A stretch of 64,000 nucleotides of DNA from JAGVSR01 sp963778225 (GCA_963778225.1 CAVZTR010000008.1:92507-156506); one strand, 5' to 3'; shown: positions 35,371-44,479, counted from the first letter of the stretch. The notes: generated from the letters alone by a model not told the origin. Numbers and translations: made by a program.

Positions 35371-35924
35371 CCCAGACAATGATGCAATCCAAACCGCACG
35401 AAGCGATCATCGAGGTCCGAATCTCGCGCATCGAGCAGCTCTTCAATTCGTTCGATCCTTCGCCGTTCGACGATCGTGATCTCGATGACGATGCCGAAGC
35501 CCACATCGCCGGTTGGGCGCGGGAGTTGCCGAAGGATGCTGCTCTTCGGATCATCCTTCATATGCCACCTGACGAAATCCGCCGGGCCCAAGACCGTGAC
35601 CTGGGGGCGGCGCTGACCCACTATTTCGCGGTGCGCGCGCAATGGTTCGACCGCGACCGAAGAGAACTCTACCGCCTGGGCTGGCGATATTTTGCAGTCG
35701 GATTGCTGGTTCTATCGCTCTGCTTGCTGACGAGCCAAGTTCTCCCGAGCCTGATCGGGACTGGACCGGCCACGCGCATTGTGCAGGAAGGTCTCATCAT
35801 CTTGGGCTGGGTCGCAAACTGGAAGCCGATGGAAACATTCCTTTATGATTGGTGGCCTTTGAAGCGTGGCGCCGATCTCTATCGCCGGATCGCCTCGGCC
35901 GAGGTTGAAATCGTCGCGACCTGA
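35367..35924 (+). CDS. Conserved membrane-anchored hypothetical protein
   Basis: 185 residues. The GTG start overlaps the TGA of the DUF4010 gene (GTGA), so the two are coupled. The first ~110 residues are acidic and soluble (IIEVRISRIEQLFNSFDPSPFDDRDLDDDAEAHI, WARELPKDAALRIILHMPP). Two hydrophobic segments follow (FAVGLLVLSLCLLTSQVLPSLIG and IVQEGLIILGWVANW), then a short C-terminus with YDWWPLKRGADLYRRIA. I recognise a common Proteobacterial uncharacterised family but no function. Confidence 0.7.
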   Translation: MTQTMMQSKPHEAIIEVRISRIEQLFNSFDPSPFDDRDLDDDAEAHIAGWARELPKDAALRIILHMPPDEIRRAQDRDLGAALTHYFAVRAQWFDRDRRELYRLGWRYFAVGLLVLSLCLLTSQVLPSLIGTGPATRIVQEGLIILGWVANWKPMETFLYDWWPLKRGADLYRRIASAEVEIVAT

Positions 35925-35930
35925 GTAGCG

Positions 35931-36713
35931 TCACGCCAGAGGCACCACGACGCGCCGGTAGAGATGCCACGTCGCATGCCCGAGCACCGGCAGTGCGACG
36001 AGCAGTCCGAGAAAACCGGTGAGCGCCGATAGAAGCAGCATCGCGGCGATGACGGCCGCGAACACCGCCATCGGTACGGGATTGGCGGCGACCGCCTTCA
36101 CGCTCGTGATCATCGCCGTGACGAAGTCCACATCGCGGTCGAGCACGAGCGGAAATGCCACGACGGAAATCGAGAACAGGATCGTCGACAATATCGCGCC
36201 GACGACGTTCCCAACGGCAAGGAATGTCAGACCTTCCGTCGTCGTGAGCACCACGCGCAAAAACTCACCCAGCGTCGCCATCATCCCGCTGTACCCGAGG
36301 AAGAGCGCCATCAGGAAACGCACCTGATACATCCACATGATGAGAATGAAGACGGTCGCAAAACCCATCCACCGGATTTCGCTGCGCCCCTTGACCTTCG
36401 CCCAGATTTCGGAAGCAGCGAGCGATTGTCCGGTCTCCAGTCGCCGGCTCACTTCATAGAGCCCCGCGGCAAGAAAGGGGCAGACGAGCGCAAATCCCGC
36501 ACCGAGGGGATAGGCGAGATACGGCAGCCCCAGCACGTACAGCAGGGCGAGGATGGCGATGCCGATGGCCGCGCAGATAGCGCCCAGCACGAGACCGTGG
36601 CGCGGCGCGCGCCGGAAATCGGCGATGCCGTCTCTGAGCGCGGCTTGTACGTCGGCGACATTGATGACCCGGACGACCGGATCGGTCTTGCCCGACAATG
36701 AAGCGGTTGCCAT
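35931..36713 (-). CDS. DUF2189 integral membrane protein
   Basis: Six-helix membrane protein of unknown function. From ATG 36713 (MATASLSGKTDPVVRVI) the DUF2189 features are VADVQAALRDGIADFRRAPRHGLVLGAICAAIG, YLAYPLGAGFALVCPFLAAGLYEVSRRLETG, and later ISVVAFPLVLDRDVDFVTAMITSVKAVAANP. 260 residues is typical. The open frame runs 36 codons further upstream but without similarity. It is convergent with the preceding membrane-protein pair. Confidence 0.85.
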   Translation of the reverse strand: MATASLSGKTDPVVRVINVADVQAALRDGIADFRRAPRHGLVLGAICAAIGIAILALLYVLGLPYLAYPLGAGFALVCPFLAAGLYEVSRRLETGQSLAASEIWAKVKGRSEIRWMGFATVFILIMWMYQVRFLMALFLGYSGMMATLGEFLRVVLTTTEGLTFLAVGNVVGAILSTILFSISVVAFPLVLDRDVDFVTAMITSVKAVAANPVPMAVFAAVIAAMLLLSALTGFLGLLVALPVLGHATWHLYRRVVVPLA

Positions 36714-36954
36714 GCGGTCTGTCCCCAATCGCCCGTTTGACAGTCTATTACGCGGCACCATGCCACGCCCTAAGCCGCAACGGAACGCACCATCGCCAGG
36801 GAAGGCTGAGATCGCCCGCAACGAGCGAGAAGTTGCCGAGCCACAGGCGAGCGGCCTCGTCAGATCCGGGGGTGCCGGATCGTCTGCAGATCGCTATGCT
36901 CATCCTGGATACTGAATCGCGCCGGGGGGCCGGGCGGGCATAAGGGGCGGAACA

Positions 36955-37605
36955 ATGAACCGGGTCGCGCGGGTCTTTTTGGCAGGCATTCTGGCGCTTC
37001 TTCCGCTGGTCCTGACCGTGGCGGTCACCAGCTGGGTGGTGTCGATCCTTAATCAGTACGTTGGCCCGAGCAGCTGGTTTGGCCAGATCCTGGTCTCGCT
37101 CGGGATCGGAGTGGGAGCGCAATCATTTGCACCGTACGTCATCGGCCTGCTGGCGTTGCTCGTTGCAGTCTACATTCTCGGACTGGTGTTCGAGACACGT
37201 ATTGGCGATTTCGTTTCCGACATCATGGACCGGGCGCTTACCCGAATTCCCATCATCGGCAGCGTCTATGATCTCTCAAAGCGTTTTACCTCGATCGTCG
37301 ACACCAAGAACGGCGGTGATCTGAAGAGCATGAAGCCGGTCTGGTGCTTCTTCGGCGGCGAACCGGGCGCTGCGGTGCTCGCTTTGTTGCCGTCTGCCAA
37401 GCCCGTCGCCATCGGCACACAGGACTACGTTGGAATTCTGGTCCCGTCCGCTCCCGTACCCGTAGGTGGCGCGTTGATCTACGTCCCTCAATCCTGGATT
37501 CGTCCCGCCGAAGGTGGCGTCGAAGAACTCATGAGTGTTTATGTTTCGATGGGTGTGACGGCGCCGACCCCCTCGCCCGCGCTGGCTGCAAGGCCCACGG
37601 CCTGA
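36955..37605 (+). CDS. DUF502 membrane protein
   Basis: 216 residues with two N-terminal helices (FLAGILALLPLVLTVAVTSWVVSIL and YVIGLLALLVAVYILGLVF). The DUF502 core follows: DRALTRIPIIGSVYDLSKRFTSIVD, VWCFFGGEPGAAVLALLP, GALIYVPQSWIRPAEGGVEELMSVYVSMG. Members occur in bacteria and plants; function is unknown. Start ATG 36955 with a GGGG-type purine stretch upstream (AAGGGGCGG). Confidence 0.85.
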   Translation: MNRVARVFLAGILALLPLVLTVAVTSWVVSILNQYVGPSSWFGQILVSLGIGVGAQSFAPYVIGLLALLVAVYILGLVFETRIGDFVSDIMDRALTRIPIIGSVYDLSKRFTSIVDTKNGGDLKSMKPVWCFFGGEPGAAVLALLPSAKPVAIGTQDYVGILVPSAPVPVGGALIYVPQSWIRPAEGGVEELMSVYVSMGVTAPTPSPALAARPTA

Positions 37606-37687
37606 GGCTGCTGAGGTTGACCTGTCGCTGATCCATCAAATCGGCTCGATCGTTTACACTACGCAACAACGCGAGCCGCGAATTGAA

Positions 37688-38152
37688 ATGACACAAATAC
37701 CATCGCCGGCATTTTGGCTGGGTTGGGCGGGCGTTCTTCCGTTCGCGGCCCTCTCCGCGCTGACGCTCATGGATACCAGGGCAACCACGGGGATCGAGCA
37801 GGGCGACATCCTCCAGGCGCTCATCGCATACGGCATGATCATTCTAAGCTTCATGGGCGGCGTGCAATGGGGCCTCGAAATGACCAGAGGCGACGGCAAC
37901 AGTTCCGATGCGTTGGGCTTCGCTGCAAGTGTGGTTCCGGCCCTGGTTGCTTTCGGGACCTCCTTCGTCAATCCGCTGGCGGCGCTCGTCATCCTCGCCG
38001 TCGGCTTCGTCCTGCTTCTGACCTATGATCTGCGACGCATCCGCGCCGGCATCGGTCCTGGCTGGTACGCCGGATTGCGCTTCCAGCTGAGCACGGCCGT
38101 CGTGCTCTGCCTCGGTGCTGCGATGGCCTCTCGCTTGCCGGCCTTCACCTGA
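37688..38152 (+). CDS. DUF3429 membrane protein
   Basis: 154 residues with five hydrophobic helices. The family features are AFWLGWAGVLPFAALSALTL at the start, ALIAYGMIILSFMGGVQWGLEM (the FxGGxxWG motif of DUF3429) and VLLLTYDLRRIRAGIGPGWYAGLR. It is 5 bp upstream of the photolyase gene, and DUF3429 proteins are often neighbours of photolyase genes. A link to light or DNA repair is only suggested by position. Confidence 0.85.
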   Translation: MTQIPSPAFWLGWAGVLPFAALSALTLMDTRATTGIEQGDILQALIAYGMIILSFMGGVQWGLEMTRGDGNSSDALGFAASVVPALVAFGTSFVNPLAALVILAVGFVLLLTYDLRRIRAGIGPGWYAGLRFQLSTAVVLCLGAAMASRLPAFT

Positions 38153-38157
38153 AAGGC

Positions 38158-39705
38158 ATGGGTCGATCCCGAAAACCGCTCGACGTCGTGTGGTTCAAGC
38201 GAGACTTGAGGGTCGCCGATCACGCGCCGCTGGCCGAGGCTGCTCGCTCTGGCCTCGTCCTCCCACTCTACATCGTCGAGCCCGACCTGTGGCGGCAGCC
38301 CGATGTCTCCCACCGACACTTCGCCTTCCTGAGCGACTGCCTTCGGGATGTGTCGGATGAACTGAGCAAACTCGGCCAGCCACTCGTCATCCGCATCGGG
38401 AACGCCGTCGATATCTTGCGGGAGGTTCACGCGACGCATGGGATATCCGCGCTCTGGTCCCACGAAGAGACAGGCAACGGCTGGACCTTCGCGCGCGATA
38501 AGGCCGTCGCTGCCTGGGCGCGCGAGAACGGGATCCCCTGGCACGAGCGCCGCCAGCATGGCGTCGAGCGCCGCATGACCACGCGTGACGGATGGGCGAA
38601 GCGTTGGGACAGCCTGATGTCGGCCCCGCAAGCCGAGCCGCCGCGCGCGCTGACCTCCTTGCCGAACATCGCGAGCGATGCGCTGCCCTCTGCGGCTGAA
38701 CTCGGATTGGCGCCAGATGGCCTGAGCGCCGGTCAGCCAGGCGGCCGATCTCATGCGCTCGATCTGTTGTATTCATTTCTGGAGGGTCGCGGCCGCACGT
38801 ATCGGCGCGCCATGTCGAACCCGCTTGAAGGCGCGGAAGTCTGTTCGCGATTGTCACCGCATCTCGCTTTCGGAACGCTCTCGATGCGAGAAGCGGCGCA
38901 AGCGACGTGGATGCGGCAGCGCGAACTGAGGGCGGAGGGCGGCCGAGACGTCGCCGCGTTGCGCGAGTCGCTCGTCTCCTTCTCGGGTCGTCTGCACTGG
39001 CATTGCCATTTCATTCAGAAGCTGGAGAGCGAACCGGCGATCGAGTTTCGCGAATTCCATCCCTCGCTGCGGGGACTGCGTCCTCACGATCCTGATCCCG
39101 CGTTGCTGCAGGCCTGGGCCGATGGCGAGACAGGCTATCCCTTCCTCGACGCCTGCATGCGCTCACTTCGCGCCACCGGCTGGCTCAACTTCCGCATGCG
39201 CGCGATGGTGATGTCATTTGCCTCCTACAATCTCTGGCTTCCGTGGCGCGCAACGGGCCTCCACCTCGCCCGCATGTTCACCGATTATGAACCTGGCATC
39301 CATTGGAGCCAGGTGCAGATGCAGTCGGGCACGACCGGCATCAACACGATCCGCATCTACAATGTCGTGAAACAAGGCTACGACCAGGACCCGGAGGGCA
39401 TCTTCGTCCGTCGCTGGGTGCCGGAGCTTGCCGCCGTACCGGATGGCTTCATCCATGAGCCGTGGCGCTGGGACGAAGCCGACAGCGTTCTCGGCCAGAG
39501 CTATCCCGCGCCTGTCGTGGATCTGAAGGCGAGCACGCAATCCGCGAAGGATCGGATCTACGGCGCACGCAAGGGCCAGCGCTTTCACGCAGCCGCCGAT
39601 GCCGTTCAGGAGAAGCATGGCAGTCGCAAGAGCGGCATTCCCATGACCGGCCAGAAGAAGAGCCGCAAGAAGTCGCCGCCGAAGCAGCTCGACTTTGATC
39701 TCTAG
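38158..39705 (+). CDS. Cryptochrome/photolyase family flavoprotein
   Basis: FAD-dependent DNA photolyase or cryptochrome of 515 residues. The N-terminal antenna-binding domain opens VVWFKRDLRVADHAPLAEA, the photolyase hallmark. The C-terminal FAD domain has ETGYPFLDACMRSLRATGWLNFRMRAMVMSFASYNLWLPW, YEPGIHWSQVQMQSGTTGINTIRIYNVVKQG and DPEGIFVRRWVPEL, matching the FAD-pocket regions. A Lys-rich tail ends the protein. Probably repairs UV dimers; repair versus signalling cannot be decided here. Confidence 0.9.
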   Translation: MGRSRKPLDVVWFKRDLRVADHAPLAEAARSGLVLPLYIVEPDLWRQPDVSHRHFAFLSDCLRDVSDELSKLGQPLVIRIGNAVDILREVHATHGISALWSHEETGNGWTFARDKAVAAWARENGIPWHERRQHGVERRMTTRDGWAKRWDSLMSAPQAEPPRALTSLPNIASDALPSAAELGLAPDGLSAGQPGGRSHALDLLYSFLEGRGRTYRRAMSNPLEGAEVCSRLSPHLAFGTLSMREAAQATWMRQRELRAEGGRDVAALRESLVSFSGRLHWHCHFIQKLESEPAIEFREFHPSLRGLRPHDPDPALLQAWADGETGYPFLDACMRSLRATGWLNFRMRAMVMSFASYNLWLPWRATGLHLARMFTDYEPGIHWSQVQMQSGTTGINTIRIYNVVKQGYDQDPEGIFVRRWVPELAAVPDGFIHEPWRWDEADSVLGQSYPAPVVDLKASTQSAKDRIYGARKGQRFHAAADAVQEKHGSRKSGIPMTGQKKSRKKSPPKQLDFDL

Positions 39706-40490
39706 CGACTGCTGGCCGGTTGCGGCGTCTCAGTAGGCGCCGGTGTCATGCGCGGCACGAAATACGGCACGTTGCGTGCGTAACGGTCGAACCGCTCACC
39801 ATGAAGCCGCCGGTAGCGCGCCTCCTTCAGGACCGGGCCCAAGACGCAATAGGCCGTGAGACCGATCGCGACGAGAAGCTGATCCGGTGTCCAGATCGGC
39901 ACGGTCCATGTCGTCAGCGCGAAGCTCACGTAGATCGGATTGCGCGTGAAGCGGAACAGCCCCGTCGTCGGCATGTCGGGATAGCGCACACGCCGGCCCC
40001 TGAAGACGGCCGACCAGCCGTTGAACCCGCTCTGCAGTTCGAGCCCGGCGTTGAGGGTTGAGAGGCCGAGCAGTCCCCAGCTTGCGAGAAAGAGCGCGAC
40101 GAAGACATAAAAGAGCGCGCCCTCCGCTTGCCACCACACGGTGCCGGAAGGAGTCCACAGCGCAAACAGCAGCCCAACCTGGATCGCAGCGATGATGACG
40201 TACACCGTCGGCGCCATGTCGCTCGCGATCGCCTTCGGCGCGAACCATTTCAACACGCGCCGGCCGCGATCCGAAAGAAAGAACGAGTGGCCGAGCGGCA
40301 GTTGCAGAAGCAGCGCGACGTTCGCGATCCAGCTCCAAGGCTCCGGCACGCGCCCGAACCCCAGCGTCATGCCCGAACCCATGATGATCACCATCGTCAA
40401 CGCCGCAACGCCGAATATGGCATGACAGACGAGCCCGTAGCTTAGGGCCAAGGCTTTGCGAAGGAGCGGAGAGATCGGATCTGGCGACAT
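39702..40490 (-). CDS. Isoprenylcysteine carboxyl methyltransferase (ICMT/PEMT)-type membrane methyltransferase
   Basis: Integral membrane methyltransferase of 262 residues. The C-terminal signature is FRFTRNPIYVSFALTTWTV, then LTAYCVLGPVLKEARYRRLHGERFDRYARNVPYFVP, containing the HP/NP-Ile-Tyr and E-E/R-L-like SAM-binding elements of the ICMT/NnrU fold. Four or five helices precede it. The substrate is unknown; members methylate isoprenyl, phospholipid or thiol groups. It converges on the photolyase gene, with which it shares 4 bp. Confidence 0.75.
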   Translation of the reverse strand: MSPDPISPLLRKALALSYGLVCHAIFGVAALTMVIIMGSGMTLGFGRVPEPWSWIANVALLLQLPLGHSFFLSDRGRRVLKWFAPKAIASDMAPTVYVIIAAIQVGLLFALWTPSGTVWWQAEGALFYVFVALFLASWGLLGLSTLNAGLELQSGFNGWSAVFRGRRVRYPDMPTTGLFRFTRNPIYVSFALTTWTVPIWTPDQLLVAIGLTAYCVLGPVLKEARYRRLHGERFDRYARNVPYFVPRMTPAPTETPQPASSR

Positions 40491-40552
40491 GCTTCATCAA
40501 CGGGCGCGAGGGCCGTGCGGATCGGCCGCTTGATCACATACATACAAATCCG

Positions 40553-40587
40553 AAAACAAAACGCCCCGGGATTTCTCCCGGGGCGTT
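40553..40587 (-). terminator. Terminator of groESL operon
   Basis: Stem AACGCCCCGGG / CCCGGGGCGTT (11 bp) with a 6-nt loop. On the minus strand it is followed by TTTGTTTT (plus-strand 40553-40560). It lies about 30 bp after the groEL stop. Confidence 0.9.
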
Positions 40588-40615
40588 TCCGTAATCAGTG
40601 CGGTGACGTGACAGC

Positions 40616-42259
40616 TTACATCATGCCGTCCATGCCGCCCATTCCGCCCATGCCGCCCGGCATGCCGCCGCCCGAGTCCTTCTTCGGACGCTCGGCGATA
40701 CCGGCTTCGGTGGTGATGAGCAGGCCGGCGATCGATGCCGCGTCCTGAAGAGCGGTGCGCACGACCTTCGCGGGGTCGATGATGCCCTTCTCGATCATGT
40801 CGACGTACTCGTCGTTCTGCGCGTCGTAGCCGAAGTTGGCGCTCTTGGATTCGAGCACCTTGCCGACGACGATCGAGCCTTCGACGCCTGCGTTCTCGGC
40901 GATCTGGCGGATCGGAGACTGGAGCGCGCGGCGGATGATCTGGATGCCGGCTTCCTGGTCTTCGTTGTCACCCTTAACGGTGATCGCAGCCGAGGCCTTG
41001 AGCAGCATGACGCCGCCGCCCGGAACCACGCCCTCTTCGACGGCAGCGCGCGTTGCGTTCAGCGCGTCGTCCACGCGATCCTTGCGCTCCTTAACTTCCA
41101 CTTCCGTGGCGCCGCCAACCTTGATGACGGCAACGCCGCCGGCGAGCTTGGCAAGACGCTCTTGCAGCTTCTCACGGTCGTAGTCCGAGGTCGTTTCCTC
41201 GATCTGCGCCTTGATCTGCGAGACGCGGGCTTCGATGTCCTTCTTCTTGCCGTTGCCGTCGACGACCGTCGTGTCGTCCTTCGTGATCGTCACGCGCTTG
41301 GCGCGGCCGAGCATCTGGAGCGTCACGTTCTCGAGCTTGATGCCGAGATCTTCCGAGATCGTCTGGCCGCCGGTGAGGACAGCGATGTCCTCCAGCATGG
41401 CCTTGCGGCGATCGCCGAAGCCCGGAGCCTTGACGGCAGCAACCTTGAGGCCGCCGCGCAGCTTGTTCACGACGAGCGTGGCAAGAGCTTCGCCTTCGAC
41501 TTCTTCAGCGATGATGAGGAGCGGCTTGCCGGTCTGCACCACGGCTTCGAGAACCGGGAGCAGCTGCTGGAGGCCCGAGAGCTTCTTTTCATGAATAAGG
41601 ATGTAGGGGTCGTCGAGTTCGGCGACCATCTTGTCGGCGTTGGTGATGAAGTAGGGCGAGAGATAGCCGCGGTCGAACTGCATGCCTTCGACAACGTCAA
41701 GTTCGCTCTCGAGGCTCTTGGCTTCTTCGACGGTGATGACGCCTTCGTTGCCGACCTTCTGCATCGCCTTGGCGATCATTTCGCCAATCGACTTCTCGCC
41801 GTTTGCCGAGATGGTGCCGACCTGAGCGATCTCGGCCGAATCCTTGACCTTCTTGGCCTTCTTGCCGATTTCGGCGATGACCTGGATCACGGCCTTGTCG
41901 ATGCCGCGCTTCAGATCCATCGGGTTCATGCCGGCTGCAACCGACTTCAGACCTTCGCGAACGATGGACTGAGCGAGAACGGTGGCCGTCGTCGTGCCGT
42001 CACCGGCGACGTCGTTGGTCTTCGAGGCCACTTCGCGCACCATCTGTGCGCCCATGTTCTCGAACTTGTCTTCCAGTTCGATTTCCTTGGCGACGGTGAC
42101 GCCGTCCTTCGTCGTGCGCGGCGCGCCGAACGACTTCTCGATGATCACGTTACGGCCCTTGGGACCGAGGGTAACCTTCACGGCGTTGGCGAGGATATCG
42201 ACGCCGCGCAGCATGCGCTCGCGGGCGTCGGCGGCAAATTTCACGTCTTTGGCAGCCAT
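40616..42259 (-). CDS. groEL: 60 kDa chaperonin GroEL
   Basis: ATP-driven chaperonin; forms the tetradecameric folding chamber. The start is MAAKDVKFAADARERMLRG. The ATP-binding signature VAGDGTTTATVLAQSIVREG is present, as are the intermediate-domain GGVAVIKVGGATEVEVKERKDRVDDALNATRAAVEEG and the C-terminal Gly-Gly-Met repeats. 547 residues is standard. It forms an operon with groES (64-bp gap). Confidence 0.98.
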   Translation of the reverse strand: MAAKDVKFAADARERMLRGVDILANAVKVTLGPKGRNVIIEKSFGAPRTTKDGVTVAKEIELEDKFENMGAQMVREVASKTNDVAGDGTTTATVLAQSIVREGLKSVAAGMNPMDLKRGIDKAVIQVIAEIGKKAKKVKDSAEIAQVGTISANGEKSIGEMIAKAMQKVGNEGVITVEEAKSLESELDVVEGMQFDRGYLSPYFITNADKMVAELDDPYILIHEKKLSGLQQLLPVLEAVVQTGKPLLIIAEEVEGEALATLVVNKLRGGLKVAAVKAPGFGDRRKAMLEDIAVLTGGQTISEDLGIKLENVTLQMLGRAKRVTITKDDTTVVDGNGKKKDIEARVSQIKAQIEETTSDYDREKLQERLAKLAGGVAVIKVGGATEVEVKERKDRVDDALNATRAAVEEGVVPGGGVMLLKASAAITVKGDNEDQEAGIQIIRRALQSPIRQIAENAGVEGSIVVGKVLESKSANFGYDAQNDEYVDMIEKGIIDPAKVVRTALQDAASIAGLLITTEAGIAERPKKDSGGGMPGGMGGMGGMDGMM

Positions 42260-42323
42260 CGGGCTGAACTCCTGTGAATGGTGGGGGAGAAAAGGGAGGG
42301 TAGGACGATCGGCGGCGACCCGC

Positions 42324-42614
42324 TTACTTGTCCAGAACGCCCATGATGTCGCTTTCCTTCATGATCAGGAGGTCCTGACCATCGATCTTGACTTCAGTGC
42401 CGGACCACTTGCCGAACAGCACCTTGTCGCCCGTCTTGACATCGAGGGGGACGATCTTGCCGGTTTCGTCGCGGGCGCCGGGGCCGGCGGCGACGATTTC
42501 GCCCTGCTGCGGCTTCTCACCTGCCGTGTCGGGAATGATGATGCCACCTGCGGACTTCGTCTCGGCATCGGCGCGCTTGACGACCACGCGGTCGTGGAGG
42601 GGACGGAACTTCAT
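42324..42614 (-). CDS. groES: 10 kDa co-chaperonin GroES
   Basis: Co-chaperonin lid for GroEL. ATG 42614 starts MKFRPLHDRVVVKRADAE. The mobile loop is ETKSAGGIIIPDTAGEKP, then GEIVAAGPGARDETGKIVPLDVKTGDKVLFGKWSGTEVKIDG. 96 residues. It is preceded by a CIRCE element and a good sigma-70 promoter, indicating HrcA control. Confidence 0.97.
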   Translation of the reverse strand: MKFRPLHDRVVVKRADAETKSAGGIIIPDTAGEKPQQGEIVAAGPGARDETGKIVPLDVKTGDKVLFGKWSGTEVKIDGQDLLIMKESDIMGVLDK

Positions 42615-42683
42615 AGTTGGGATTGCTCCAAGTGGGAGGAAACGGTCTACCTGTCGACCTTGAAATACGGTCGGCAAGGTCTG

Positions 42684-42710
42684 TTAGCAGCCAAGGATGT
42701 AGAGTGCTAA
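42684..42710 (-). promoter_or_regulatory. CIRCE element (HrcA operator)
   Basis: TTAGCAGCC-N9-GAGTGCTAA matches the CIRCE consensus TTAGCACTC-N9-GAGTGCTAA at 16 of 18 arm positions; the two differences are in one arm. It lies 70 bp upstream of the groES ATG and directly downstream of the -10 box, a normal repressor position. Confidence 0.92.
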
Positions 42711-42718
42711 CGAGCCGG

Positions 42719-42746
42719 AGATACGGTGCAGACGCCCCGCTGTCAA
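42719..42746 (-). promoter_or_regulatory. groESL sigma-70-type promoter
   Basis: On the minus strand TTGACA (42741-42746) and GTATCT (42719-42724) are spaced by 16 bp, immediately before the CIRCE element. The -35 is consensus and the -10 is weaker. Confidence 0.7.
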
Positions 42747-42874
42747 GTTCCGCACCAGCCAAACAACGCTATTGGTACGGACAGATGATCTGGTGGTTCG
42801 CTTCCAGAGCGAATAGATGCTTGAGAGTATACTTAAAGTTGTGTTAACGGAGTAATCCGATAGGCAGGCAGCGG

Positions 42875-43099
42875 ATGATGACAATGGGTGAAGCTGGAAA
42901 ACACCGGACTATGTTCGCGCCAGATGAGCCAGTTACAGACGCGCCAAACGAGCCCGACCTGCCTGTAGCGAGCACGCGAATGGCCTATATGGCCGACCTT
43001 CTGCTCGAGCTACAGGATATGGCGGCCACTGAAGGACATGCAACCCTCGCCGGCTTGTTGTCGCTGGCTCATAGCGAAGCTTTGAATAAAAGCCGCTAA
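42875..43099 (+). CDS. Small conserved hypothetical protein
   Basis: 74 residues. An acidic N-terminus (FAPDEPVTDAPNEPDLP) precedes a conserved-looking helical part MAYMADLLLELQDMAATEGHATLAGLLSLAHSEAL. I recall this YMAD-LLxELQxMA pattern from other Hyphomicrobiales hypothetical proteins. ATG 42875, 42878 and 42884 are all possible starts. It converges on the universal stress protein gene. No function known. Confidence 0.65.
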   Translation: MMTMGEAGKHRTMFAPDEPVTDAPNEPDLPVASTRMAYMADLLLELQDMAATEGHATLAGLLSLAHSEALNKSR

Positions 43100-43110
43100 G
43101 CCGAGCGCCG

Positions 43111-43551
43111 TCAGGTGCGGACGATGAGCACCGGAATATGGGCGTGCGTCACCGTCCTCGTCGCGACGCTCCCAAGCATCAAACCGGCCAGCCCGTGCCG
43201 GCCGTGCGAGCCCATGACGATAAGATCACAGCCCTTCTCTTTCGCCGTCTCGACGATCGCCTTGTGAGCCTGCGGATCAGTGTTGTGAACGGTCTCGACA
43301 TCGATGCCGGCCGCCTTGAAAACCTCGGCAGATTTCGCCAGCAACTTCTGCGCTGATTTTTCCATCGTTTGCTCGTAGTCGGCGGGCGGATACATGACGA
43401 CGGCATCCCCCACGACAAGGCTCGACCAAGGCGGCGTCACATGGACGACGACGACACGCGAGCCAAAGGCCTTAGCCAGCGCGAGTCCATGGTTCTGCGC
43501 CAGTTCCGACAGTTCCGAACCGTCAATCGCAATCAGGACAGTCTTGTACAT
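43111..43551 (-). CDS. Universal stress protein (UspA family)
   Basis: Single-domain Usp of 146 residues from ATG 43551 (MYKTVLIAIDGSELSELA). The ATP-binding signature is MGSHGRHGLAGLMLGSVATRTVTH, fitting G-2X-G-9X-G-S/T, so it is likely of the ATP-binding type. It ends HIPVLIVRT. Usp proteins aid survival under stress; the specific role is unknown. It is downstream of the next hypothetical gene on the same strand. Confidence 0.9.
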   Translation of the reverse strand: MYKTVLIAIDGSELSELAQNHGLALAKAFGSRVVVVHVTPPWSSLVVGDAVVMYPPADYEQTMEKSAQKLLAKSAEVFKAAGIDVETVHNTDPQAHKAIVETAKEKGCDLIVMGSHGRHGLAGLMLGSVATRTVTHAHIPVLIVRT

Positions 43552-43608
43552 CGGAAAAACTTTCGTTGCAGGAAGCAATGAGGAATGGCCTATCGTCTGG
43601 TTTCGCAC

Positions 43609-44013
43609 TCAATCGAGTTCGACAACAGAGACAACGCGGAACGTCTTCAAGTCGCCATCCGGCTCCTTGATCGAAACATACTCGCCCGGCACGAACCGAT
43701 GCGAGTTGAGCCGGAACCCCGTCTCGTCGTGCGCCGGATCACCGTGGATATCATAGTGAAAGGCCCACGCGCCGCCACGCTTGCGTACCACGTGTCCGAC
43801 TTCATCTGGTTCATGTTCGTCGAAATGGCGCACGCGGCACCGTTCCTTGAGCTCATGATAAGCGTCGACCAGTATATGACCGGCATCGTCGATGGGAGCG
43901 ATAAACTCATAGCCCGTCCTGCGGCTGCCCTGCGGATGCCCCGGCTCCCGCGCCAGTTCGAGGCGAACGCGCCGCAACAGTGTGACGGGCGAAGTGGAAT
44001 GAGCGGCGGTCAT
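43609..44013 (-). CDS. Conserved hypothetical protein (134 aa)
   Basis: Cytoplasmic protein with no recognised domain. It starts MTAAHSTSPVTLLRRVRLEL and has YEFIAPIDDAGHILVDAYHELKERCRVRHF, then RFVPGEYVSIKEPDGDLKTFRVVSV, which looks like a small beta-barrel with a binding loop. It lies 57 bp upstream of the Usp gene and is probably cotranscribed with it. I recall homologues in alphaproteobacteria but no assigned role. Confidence 0.65.
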   Translation of the reverse strand: MTAAHSTSPVTLLRRVRLELAREPGHPQGSRRTGYEFIAPIDDAGHILVDAYHELKERCRVRHFDEHEPDEVGHVVRKRGGAWAFHYDIHGDPAHDETGFRLNSHRFVPGEYVSIKEPDGDLKTFRVVSVVELD

Positions 44014-44159
44014 GTCGTTCCCCAGGGTTTTTGTTCAGGTGTTCGTTGCCCTCCATTAACGCGACGCAGCGTAGGACAACCTTGATCTCCGTCAAGGTTG
44101 TCCGCCCACGCTTCGCGTCATGGTTGACGCGAAATCGAGACGTGTCGAGGAGACGACAA

Positions 44160-44471
44160 ATGAAGCGAATGTTTGCGGCCCTGCTGGCGCTGGGGTGTGT
44201 GTCGGCCGTGCCGTTCTTGGCCATCGGCGAGGAGACGCCCGACATCCAGCCCCCGGCTGACTCCCGTTGGAAAGCGGTCCTCAAAGACCAGGTCAAAGCC
44301 GACAAGAACTGCGATCTTGCCGAGGTTCTCACCTACAGCGAGTTGAAGATCGGCGATGACGTCGCGATTTCCGGCAAGATCTCCTGCGTTGACGGCCGCG
44401 AATATGACTACAGCCGGCCGCGCCCACATCAGAAGTTCGATTTCCGGCTCTGCGAACCCAGCGTCTGCTGA
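44160..44471 (+). CDS. Small exported protein, unknown
   Basis: 103 residues. ATG 44160 follows AGGAG at good spacing. The signal peptide MKRMFAALLALGCVSAVPFLAIG is followed by an acidic mature part with cysteines in KNCDLAEVLTYSELK, KISCVDGREYDY and RLCEPSVC, which may form two disulfides. The longer open frame from 44031 lacks export logic. Converges on dprA. No family recognised. Confidence 0.65.
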   Translation: MKRMFAALLALGCVSAVPFLAIGEETPDIQPPADSRWKAVLKDQVKADKNCDLAEVLTYSELKIGDDVAISGKISCVDGREYDYSRPRPHQKFDFRLCEPSVC

Positions 44472-44479
44472 TCGAGGAG

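Noticed and set aside
41162..42277. 371-codon plus-strand frame opposite groEL
   Set aside because: Shadow of GroEL codon bias; no domain, no start context.
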